Below are positions 6,176-11,766 of a DNA stretch of 11,766 nucleotides, in pieces. Source of the DNA: Thermoplasmata archaeon (GTDB lineage: Archaea; Thermoplasmatota; Thermoplasmata; JAGHBH01); NCBI GenBank assembly GCA_021161085.1, contig JAGHBH010000025.1, positions 1 to 11,766 on the forward strand. The letters run 5' to 3'. The notes beneath the pieces are model-generated. The model was not told where the DNA came from, did no database searches, and worked only from the letters and a program-made list of their open reading frames with translations. Each line of letters opens with the position of its first letter. Within the stretch, counting starts at the first letter, position 1. Position numbers and translations under genes: made by a program.

Positions 6176-9100
6176 GGTTCCACCCTCCCGGATATACCAC
6201 GACCACCGTAAAACCCTTCCGGAGCGTTAAATTTCCCTCCGACCCCACGATAGACCAGGACCACGGCGGCCAGGGAGACGACCCCGGGAGCCAGCAGCCA
6301 GACCGCCGGTATATAGGAGAGGGACCACAGGAGGAAGAGAGCGAGACCAGAGAGCATCACCCCCAGCCAGACCGCCGGGTTCCAGGACAGCATCCTCCTC
6401 CCCTCCAGCGGGTCCACTGGAAGGGAATCCACCACCATGAGCATGAGGGAGAGGGATATACCGAATCCTCCGGCCGTCCTCCAGAAGCCATCCGACATAT
6501 AGAGGGGGGCAAACATCAGCAGGAGGAGGGGGGCGGAGAGCACCTTGATCAGGGCGGAAGCACCCCTGGCCTCCACGCTGCCGGAGGTCTTGGTCTTGCC
6601 CGGAGATCCGAAGGGGGAGGAGAACAGGAGGGATGTCAGCAGAAGCATCAGCAGGCCGAAGGGCCAGAGGGAGAAGCCCCCGCCGCCGCCCAGCCTCCTC
6701 ACGGTACGGGCCTCCAGAGTTTCCATGACCAGCACTATCACCACCGTGGGAAGAAGGGCCGCCGCCACCAGGAGACCCAGGGCCCCGGAGGAATACCCGC
6801 CGCCGGAGAGGAGGCCCCCGGCGGATGCGGCGGAAAACAGGGACAGGGCCAACACGCCGATCGTCATTCCCATGTATCCGCCCAGACCCCGCCGCCGACG
6901 TTCCATGTCGAACATCCTCTCCTCGGCATATTCGCCCAGCCCGTCGGAGATACCTCCACCGCCGACGTAGGCACCCAGGCCGGCGCCAGCCAGTGCCACG
7001 ACACTTCCGAGAATCATGCTGCCCACCACGCTGGCGGGGGCGGATGCCGTGTTGGAGACGAAGACCGTTATCTCCCTTGTCACGTTGACACCAAGGGTGG
7101 TGTTGTATCCCGACGCCTCTATGGTGGCCTCGCCCCTTGTCCCGGAGGTATCCCATTCCGCATGAAAAACGCCTCCCGTGGGGCTGCCGGAGGCCACAAG
7201 CTCCCTCTTGCCGCCGTTATCCCAGGTGACGTATACCTCCACCCTGTCTATAACCGGTGAACATTTGACGGTGAACGAGAGGAGGCCGGTGACGGTCTCG
7301 CCGTCGCTGATGCCCAGGAAATCCAGCACCAGGGAGGATGGCTCCATGAGTCCGGGTCTCCTGTGGAGGACTATCCGGACGGTCATATCCTTTTCCACGT
7401 CCACGGTGATGTTCCCCTCCAGGTCGCCCAGGGATGCGGTGAAGTTGTGGGGAGAGAGCGGGGTCTCCCCCTGGGAGGAGAACTCCACGGTCAGGAGAGG
7501 CAGGGGGCCCACACGGCCGTTCTCGTCGGCCGTCCCCAAAAAGAGGGTTTCACCCAGAAGGTCCGTGGCGTTGACCGCCGCCCCCTCCGCGGCCGTGCCG
7601 TTCTCGTCCTCCACCTCCACGGCGACCCACCATCCCACCCAGACCCTGGAAGAGGTGTCGTTGAAATACATGCTGGCCCGGTCGAAGATGGTGCTTATGA
7701 AAACGGGTTCCGAGCCGTTGCCCGCCCAGATGTCGTATTCGCCGGAATCCGCTATGGAGGAGTTGTAGATGTGGGGCTGGCTGACATCCCTGACGTATAT
7801 GCCGTAGGAGCCGGAGGTGTTGACCGTGCAGCCGTCTATGAGGGGGGAGGCGCCGTCGGCTATGAAAACCCCCACGACCCCGGAGTCCCGGACGGTCACG
7901 TTGCGGAACACGGGTGTGGAGGGTAAGAAAGCCGCTATGCCGGAGACGTCGTTGCCCTCGACCATGCCGCCCGTGATCTCCACCGAACCCTGGGATAACA
8001 GCTGTGTCTTGATGCCGTTCTCCCCGTTCCCCAGGAACAAGCCTCCCGTGGACCTCACCGAGGCGTAGTTGAGGACGAAAAGGCCGTTTCCCGTGTTGCC
8101 GCCCGAAACGGAGTCCATCATATCCAGCTCCGCACCGTCCTGGACCTCGATGCCGTCCTGCGCGTTGCCCCAGACCGCCCCGTCCAGCATGTCCAGTTCC
8201 GAGTTGTCGTAGAGGATGACGCCGTAGTCGCCGTTGAAGGAGATGTTGTCCCCGGTGGACGTGGCCCGGGCGTAGTCCCTCATGGCCAGACCCTTATCAT
8301 CGTTGGACAGGATGACATTGTCCTCCATCACCGTCCTCGAGTGGTATGAGAGAAGGACGCCCACGTTCCCGCTGCCTTCCACCCTGGAGCCTTTTACGGA
8401 GCACTCCACGTAGTCCTGTACCTCTATGCCGTTTCTGGAGTTGGAGAGGATGCTGCAGTTCAGCACGGAAAACGTGGCGTTCAGGGAGGCTATTATTCCG
8501 TTGCGGCCGCTGCCCGTTATCGTCACGCTCTCCAGAAACGTCTGGCTGTCCTGCTGGCACAGGACCCCGTCGTTGGCGTTGCCGTCCAAGAGCACGGAGA
8601 CCGCCGTCATGTAAGCGGAGCCTACGGCGGACAGACCGTTGCGGCCGTTGAAGGATGAAGAGCCGTTGAACACCTCGGCCCGTGAATCGTACTTGACCGC
8701 CACGCCGTCCCGGGTGTTGGAGGACATGGTGCACGACTCCAGCCTCATGAAGCCCGAATCGCCCCCGTAGGCGCCGTTCCAGCCGTTGCCGTGGAAGGAG
8801 GAGGAGAGGGCGAACACACGAGATGAGCCCAGGGCCTCAAGGCCGTCGTAGGCGTTGTCGTGGATGTCCGTTGAGTTGACGAACATGGTGGTGTTGTCCC
8901 ATGCCACTATACCGTAGGTGTTGTTGTATATCTCGCAGTCCTCCAGGGTGACCAGGGAGTCGCCGGCCCCGCCCACCGCCGCCCCGTATAGGGTGTTTCC
9001 GTAGAGGGAGGATGAGACCAGGGTGAGGGTTCCCCCGGTGGCGTGTATGCCGTTGAGATGCAGTCCGGTTATCCGGCATTTCTCCAGTTCCACCTCGCCC

Positions 9101-9486
9101 CGGGTGTCGAATACGTAGAAGAAGTTGTCCCGGTACTGGGCGAAGGTGGAGTTGAAGCCCCTCAGAACGCCCCCTTCCACGAATATGCCGTGCTGTCCCG
9201 GGTATGCACAGTCTATGAAGAGGGAAGAGTTCAGTAGGGTCAGGGATCCGGCTTCTGTTATCCTGAGGTCGCCCCGGAGGATTATTGTCTGGTTCTCTAT
9301 GACCGTGGTGTCGGATATTATCCAGTCCCCCGCCAGCGGAGGAGGGGTTTGAGCGTAGGATATGGGGATGAAGAGTTGGAAAAGAAGGAAAAAGAGCAGC
9401 ATGAGGGCGGGTAGGGAGATATTGGAGAAGGGTGGTTTGAGAATATGAAACCGAGGTTTTGATATGTGCCATCTCACATATTTCAC
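6172..9486 (-). CDS. Secreted right-handed beta-helix protein with Ig-like domain and polytopic C-terminal membrane anchor
   Basis: The protein has 1104 residues. A signal peptide or N-terminal anchor is seen (hydrophobic at about 25-43, ISYA then QTPPP, possible cleavage after A45). Residues about 50-610 are parallel beta-helix repeats of the PbH1/NosD-pectate-lyase type, with turns such as NGIHATGG, YGIVAWDN, DGLEALGS and NGIEVQD. Many Asn-X-Ser/Thr sites fit an exported archaeal glycoprotein. A carboxypeptidase-regulatory-like segment follows at about 612-700 (EDENGTAAEGAAVNATD), then an Ig-like domain at about 720-808. Hydrophobic helices come next at roughly 819-841, 871-889, 901-921, 937-957, 976-994, 1005-1020, 1036-1056 and 1059-1078. 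The beta-helix should be outside the cell, perhaps binding or cleaving polysaccharide or forming surface structure; no catalytic residues could be assigned. Start: GTG 9486 follows AGGTGA (9496-9491) by 4 nt, and GTG 9477 is an alternative. It heads an operon with the zinc-ribbon gene. Confidence 0.85.
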   Translation of the reverse strand: MKYVRWHISKPRFHILKPPFSNISLPALMLLFFLLFQLFIPISYAQTPPPLAGDWIISDTTVIENQTIILRGDLRITEAGSLTLLNSSLFIDCAYPGQHGIFVEGGVLRGFNSTFAQYRDNFFYVFDTRGEVELEKCRITGLHLNGIHATGGTLTLVSSSLYGNTLYGAAVGGAGDSLVTLEDCEIYNNTYGIVAWDNTTMFVNSTDIHDNAYDGLEALGSSRVFALSSSFHGNGWNGAYGGDSGFMRLESCTMSSNTRDGVAVKYDSRAEVFNGSSSFNGRNGLSAVGSAYMTAVSVLLDGNANDGVLCQQDSQTFLESVTITGSGRNGIIASLNATFSVLNCSILSNSRNGIEVQDYVECSVKGSRVEGSGNVGVLLSYHSRTVMEDNVILSNDDKGLAMRDYARATSTGDNISFNGDYGVILYDNSELDMLDGAVWGNAQDGIEVQDGAELDMMDSVSGGNTGNGLFVLNYASVRSTGGLFLGNGENGIKTQLLSQGSVEITGGMVEGNDVSGIAAFLPSTPVFRNVTVRDSGVVGVFIADGASPLIDGCTVNTSGSYGIYVRDVSQPHIYNSSIADSGEYDIWAGNGSEPVFISTIFDRASMYFNDTSSRVWVGWWVAVEVEDENGTAAEGAAVNATDLLGETLFLGTADENGRVGPLPLLTVEFSSQGETPLSPHNFTASLGDLEGNITVDVEKDMTVRIVLHRRPGLMEPSSLVLDFLGISDGETVTGLLSFTVKCSPVIDRVEVYVTWDNGGKRELVASGSPTGGVFHAEWDTSGTRGEATIEASGYNTTLGVNVTREITVFVSNTASAPASVVGSMILGSVVALAGAGLGAYVGGGGISDGLGEYAEERMFDMERRRRGLGGYMGMTIGVLALSLFSAASAGGLLSGGGYSSGALGLLVAAALLPTVVIVLVMETLEARTVRRLGGGGGFSLWPFGLLMLLLTSLLFSSPFGSPGKTKTSGSVEARGASALIKVLSAPLLLLMFAPLYMSDGFWRTAGGFGISLSLMLMVVDSLPVDPLEGRRMLSWNPAVWLGVMLSGLALFLLWSLSYIPAVWLLAPGVVSLAAVVLVYRGVGGKFNAPEGFYGGRGISGRVEP

Positions 9487-9518
9487 CCTCTCACCTGGTG
9501 GATATGAGGTGTTGAAGG

Positions 9519-9527
9519 TTTATAAGG
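9519..9527 (-). promoter_or_regulatory. TATA box of the beta-helix gene
   Basis: Minus-strand CCTTATAAA is centred about 37 nt before GTG 9486. Initiation about 25 nt downstream would fall near 9497, leaving a leader of only about 10 nt that is mostly the AGGTGA ribosome binding site. The transcript would thus be nearly leaderless. Confidence 0.55.
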
Positions 9528-9555
9528 TTTGCCCACGACATCCTCGTCTTTTCTT

Positions 9556-9609
9556 TAACTATCGTTATACTTTCCTTGCTTTTTGTTAAAATAACCGTCA
9601 ATAACCGTC
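9556..9609. promoter_or_regulatory. Candidate operator region with repeated TAAC half-sites
   Basis: This AT-rich stretch between the divergent genes holds TAAC at 9556, 9592 and 9602 and its complement GTTA at 9564 and 9585. They form the inverted repeats TAAC-tatc-GTTA (9556-9567) and GTTA-aaa-TAAC (9585-9595), plus the tandem repeat described separately. The clustering suggests a binding region for a transcription factor that could serve thi4, the beta-helix operon or both. Archaeal thiamine genes are known to be controlled by ThiR-type regulators in some lineages, but I cannot match the motif from memory. Confidence 0.35.
9590..9609. repeat. Perfect 10-nt tandem repeat AATAACCGTC x2
   Basis: AATAACCGTC occurs at 9590-9599 and again at 9600-9609 with no spacer. 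The 10-nt phase is one DNA helical turn, as expected of a direct-repeat operator, but replication slippage is an equally simple origin. Confidence 0.7.
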
Positions 9610-9657
9610 TAGATGCTGATGCCGCCCATTGTACCCATTCACGTTGCACTCCACATT

Positions 9658-9677
9658 CCACCCATCAAATGGTGTGG
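9658..9677 (+). other. Small inverted repeat upstream of thi4
   Basis: CCACCCAT (9658-9665) pairs with ATGG and GTGG (9669-9672, 9674-9677) around a CAA loop with one bulged T. It lies upstream of the nearer TATA candidate and could be DNA-level only. It does not match the TPP riboswitch core, and no CTGAGA motif is nearby. Confidence 0.3.
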
Positions 9678-9690
9678 GGTAATCATAGAG

Positions 9691-9698
9691 AATAAATA
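9691..9698 (+). promoter_or_regulatory. Candidate TATA box of the thi4-htpX operon
   Basis: AATAAATA lies about 40 nt before the thi4 start. Initiation near 9720 would give a short leader containing the ribosome binding site. A second AT-rich candidate, TTAAAATA at 9586-9593, would give a leader of about 120 nt. Confidence 0.4.
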
Positions 9699-9709
9699 CC
9701 TCCTCCATC

Positions 9710-9731
9710 ATCCGGGAGCCATCCGGGAGCC
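9710..9731 (+). repeat. Tandem duplication of the thi4 ribosome binding site
   Basis: ATCCGGGAGCC occurs at 9710-9720 and again at 9721-9731, a perfect 11-nt tandem repeat. Each copy carries GGGAG. The second copy is 5 nt before ATG 9735, supporting that start over GTG 9732 (2 nt) or ATG 9741 (11 nt). Confidence 0.75.
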
Positions 9732-9734
9732 GTG

Positions 9735-10547
9735 ATGAGGATGAAGGAAAACGAGAAGAAAAGGCAGGGGTCCATAGACGACATAGAGGTGACGAGGAAG
9801 ATACTGGACAGGTTCTACAGGGAGTTCCGGGAGGCAACCGAGACGGATGTGGTCATAGGAGGAGCGGGACCCGCCGGTCTCGCGGCCGCCAGATACCTTG
9901 CCCGGGAGGGGTTAAAGGTGGTCATATTCGAGAGAAAACTGTCCCCCGGCGGGGGCATGTGGGGTGGGGGCATGACCTTCCCCGTCATAGTGGTCCAGGA
10001 GGGGGCCGTACCCCTGCTGGAGGAGGCTGGCATCCGGGTGGAGGATGCTGGTGGAGGATACTACACAGCCGACTCCATAGAGGCCACCGCCAAACTCCTC
10101 TCCTCCGCCCTGGACGCAGGAGCCAGGATGTTCAACGCCGTCTCCGTTGAGGATGTCATGATGCGAAACGACCGCATCACCGGGGTGGTGATCAACTGGT
10201 CCGCCGTGGAGGCCGCCGGTCTCCATGTGGACCCCCTGACGGTGCGGTGCAGGGCGGTGATAGACGCCACGGGTCATCCCGCCGAGATATGCCACATAGT
10301 GGAGAGAAAGACCGGGGCCCTGGCCACCCCCTCCGGCCGTGTGGAGGGAGAGAGGAGCATGTGGGCCGAGGTGGGGGAGCAGACCGTGGTGGAGAACACC
10401 GGGGAGGTCTATCCCGGCCTCTACGTGGCGGGTATGGCGGCCAACGCCGTGCACGGAGCCCCGAGGATGGGTCCCATCTTCGGAGGCATGCTCCTGAGTG
10501 GACGGAAAGCGGCGAAAGATATAATAAGGAGTTTGGGGGGAGAATAG
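9735..10547 (+). CDS. thi4: Thi4-type ADP-thiazole synthase (archaeal, histidine form)
   Basis: This enzyme makes the adenylated thiazole half of thiamine from NAD, glycine and a sulfur source in the cytosol. Numbering from GTG 9732, the family landmarks are: the Rossmann dinucleotide-binding motif GGAGPAGLAAARYL (43-56), IFERKLSPGGGMWGGGM (65-81), the catalytic region INWSAVEAAGLHVDPLTV, DATGHPAE, and the C-terminal MAANAVHGAPRMGPIFGGML. The yeast enzyme gives up its own cysteine sulfur at this catalytic position; here it is His165 (GLHVDP), as in methanogen Thi4, which uses free sulfide catalytically. Length (270 residues from ATG 9735) is normal. This start is chosen because GGGAG stands 5 nt before it. 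The same family is often annotated as ribose-1,5-bisphosphate isomerase; the motifs here fit Thi4. htpX follows after 5 nt in the same operon. No TPP riboswitch is seen upstream. Confidence 0.93.
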   Translation: MRMKENEKKRQGSIDDIEVTRKILDRFYREFREATETDVVIGGAGPAGLAAARYLAREGLKVVIFERKLSPGGGMWGGGMTFPVIVVQEGAVPLLEEAGIRVEDAGGGYYTADSIEATAKLLSSALDAGARMFNAVSVEDVMMRNDRITGVVINWSAVEAAGLHVDPLTVRCRAVIDATGHPAEICHIVERKTGALATPSGRVEGERSMWAEVGEQTVVENTGEVYPGLYVAGMAANAVHGAPRMGPIFGGMLLSGRKAAKDIIRSLGGE

Positions 10548-10552
10548 AGAAT

Positions 10553-11536
10553 ATGAACTCCCTGGTGAAATTGAAAGGCAGCATGGTCCTCACACTGGCC
10601 CTCATGTTCGGGCTGCTGTTCGGAATGGTGTCCATACTGGGCTTTTTCTATTCCTCTCCCCCCATATTCTTCTTCATCCTGGCCCTGGTCATCGTCCTCA
10701 TCCAGTGGGCGGTGGGGCCCAGCGTGGTCAGGCTCTCCACGAAACCGAGATATATCCAGAAGGGAGAGATGCCCTGGCTGGAGATGACGGTCGCCGAGCT
10801 CTCCCGCCAGGCCGGTGTCCCGGAGCCCAGAATAGCGGTGGTGGAAAACCCGGAGCCCAACGCCTTCGTCTTCGGAAGGACGACAAAGAGCGCCACCCTG
10901 GCCGTTCACACCGGACTGCTGGAACGCCTTACCCGGGAGGAGGTCAAGGCGGTAATAGGGCACGAGCTGGGACACCTCAAGCACAAGGATGTGGTGGTCA
11001 TCACCGCCATAAGCGTCATACCCCTCCTGGCCTTCCTGGCTTCCAGGTTCCTGCTCTGGGGCGGCGTCCTGGGCAGGAGGAGGGACAGCGGCGTCATGAT
11101 ACTCGCAGGTCTGTTCTTTCTGGTCATCTATTTCATCGGCCAGCTTATAATACTCCATCTATCCAGGCTGAGGGAGTACTACGCCGACGCCTTCTCCGCC
11201 GAGATAACCGGCAGACCCATGGACCTTGCCAGCGCCCTCTCCAAGATAACCTTCGGCCTCTCCATATCCAAGGAATCCCACAGCGTGGCAAGGTCGTTCT
11301 ACATAGGGGATCCGGAGACCGCAAAGAAGGAGGTCGCCGGCATACTACGCAACCCCCACGAATACGACCTGAACGGTGACGGTGTTCTGGACCAGAGGGA
11401 ACTGGAACTGGCCCTGGAGAAGGAGGCGGAAAAACACAGGAAATCCCGACTGCTGACCCTCTTCTCCACCCACCCCCCCACCTACGCCAGGATAAAAGCC
11501 CTGAAACAGCTGGAACAGGAGATGCGGGGATACTGA
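10553..11536 (+). CDS. htpX: HtpX-like M48 membrane metalloprotease with EF-hand loop
   Basis: The protein has 327 residues. Two N-terminal membrane helices (about 11-31 and 36-55) are followed by the zinc protease domain with HELGH at 137-141 (ligands H137 and H141, catalytic E138) and the third ligand E208 in LREYYADAFS. Two further hydrophobic segments lie at about 147-170 and 181-203, and STHPP near 305-309 is the typical HtpX C-terminal motif. HtpX enzymes degrade misfolded membrane proteins, with the active site facing the cytoplasm. Unusually, residues 272-283 (DLNGDGVLDQRE) are a canonical EF-hand calcium loop with ligands at positions 1, 3, 5, 7, 9 and 12, followed by a helix rich in Glu and Lys. 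The frame is open far upstream inside thi4, but ATG 10553, 5 nt after the thi4 stop with GGGGAG about 10 nt before it, is the natural start. Co-transcription with thi4 looks likely; a functional link is not evident. Confidence 0.92.
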   Translation: MNSLVKLKGSMVLTLALMFGLLFGMVSILGFFYSSPPIFFFILALVIVLIQWAVGPSVVRLSTKPRYIQKGEMPWLEMTVAELSRQAGVPEPRIAVVENPEPNAFVFGRTTKSATLAVHTGLLERLTREEVKAVIGHELGHLKHKDVVVITAISVIPLLAFLASRFLLWGGVLGRRRDSGVMILAGLFFLVIYFIGQLIILHLSRLREYYADAFSAEITGRPMDLASALSKITFGLSISKESHSVARSFYIGDPETAKKEVAGILRNPHEYDLNGDGVLDQRELELALEKEAEKHRKSRLLTLFSTHPPTYARIKALKQLEQEMRGY

Positions 11537-11552
11537 CCCTCCCTCTCATCCA

Positions 11553-11766
11553 TCACCCGAGCGCTTCCCTGGCCAGCATCTCTATATCCTTTTCCCCTAC
11601 AAATCCCTGTATCTCCCCATGGAGTTTCTTCATCCTCTCCACCGCCTCCACCAGACCCCCATCCAGCATTCTTGCCGCCGCCCACTCCAGACCGCCGAAC
11701 TCCGTACCCCTCACCATGTTGTCGGCATGACAAACCACCTTCTCCTCCAATGTCACGGGCATATAC
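11553..11766 (-). CDS. HD-domain (HDIG, TIGR00295-like) protein, C-terminal part (partial)
   Basis: A minus-strand frame enters from the right edge and ends at the TGA at 11553. It has an internal ATG at 11762, but the preceding codon (TAT) is open and the sequence Y-MPVTLEEKVVCHADNMV looks like the interior of an archaeal HD-domain protein, where P-x-TLEEKVV-x-HADN forms the late helix with the last metal-binding Asp (HADN). The rest is amphipathic helix (AVERMKKLHGEIQ). HD proteins are metal-dependent phosphohydrolases; archaeal members of this group have no firm substrate that I know. The N-terminal HD residues lie outside the window. The gene converges on htpX with 16 nt between the stops, a gap in which I see no T-run or hairpin. 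Confidence 0.65.
   Translation of the reverse strand, partial: YMPVTLEEKVVCHADNMVRGTEFGGLEWAAARMLDGGLVEAVERMKKLHGEIQGFVGEKDIEMLAREALG

Noticed and set aside
9487..9734. TPP riboswitch upstream of thi4
   Set aside because: The conserved CTGAGA and the pyrophosphate-arm sequence elements of the THI box are missing on both strands.
9598..9837. 79-codon minus-strand frame overlapping the thi4 start
   Set aside because: It overlaps the promoter and first codons of thi4, has a low-complexity Ser/Pro-rich product, and lacks a ribosome binding site.
10247..10552. Upstream extension of the htpX frame into thi4 (GTG 10247)
   Set aside because: The extension is Arg/Gly-rich shadow sequence of thi4, whereas ATG 10553 gives a standard HtpX N-terminus with two membrane helices.
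11553..11762. A complete small protein starting at ATG 11762
   Set aside because: The codon before it is open to the window edge, and the sequence matches the interior of an HD-domain protein rather than an N-terminus.

Overview
The window reads as chromosomal DNA from a GC-rich archaeon, most likely a euryarchaeote of the Thermoplasmata type; the lineage is an inference from gene content. Supporting signs are heavy use of AGG/AGA and ATA codons, TATA-box promoters, GGAGGTGA-type ribosome binding sites with GTG or TTG starts, and archaeal families: a PUA-containing PAPS-reductase-family protein, a Thi4 with histidine at the catalytic cysteine position, an archaeal HtpX and a TIGR00295-like HD protein. 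No mobile element, CRISPR array, tRNA or rRNA was seen.

Minus-strand block, positions 1-9486, read from right to left. It begins with a secreted right-handed beta-helix protein that ends in about eight membrane helices (6172-9486). This overlaps by 4 nt (GTGA) a protein with two zinc ribbons and an alpha/beta C-terminal domain (5420-6175). An intergenic stretch of about 225 nt follows, with a TATA box, a structured GC-rich leader and a hairpin plus T-run. Next is a giant helical-repeat protein, split into a 5' part (4527-5183) and a 3' part (550-4551). It has about 21 repeats of about 62 residues, then an Ig-like domain and a C4HC3 RING/PHD-like zinc module. Twelve nucleotides later comes the start of the PAPS-reductase-family gene with its zinc ribbon and PUA domain (1-537), which runs off the left edge.

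Plus-strand block, positions 9735-11536: thi4 (thiazole synthase of thiamine biosynthesis), then 5 nt later an htpX-like membrane metalloprotease with an embedded EF-hand loop. A convergent minus-strand gene (C-terminus of an HD-domain protein) enters from the right edge. The divergent spacer 9487-9734 contains promoter candidates for both directions and two different perfect tandem repeats.

The strongest observation is that the repeat period of the giant protein is kept exactly across the break between its two reading frames if one missing base is restored. The two frames are therefore almost certainly one ancestral gene of about 1,545 codons, broken by a one-base indel in this sequence or recently separated into an ATGA-coupled pair. 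The giant protein itself (solenoid or coiled-coil repeats, Ig-like domain, RING/PHD-like zinc module) is the best candidate here for an undescribed system. Its function cannot be read from the sequence.
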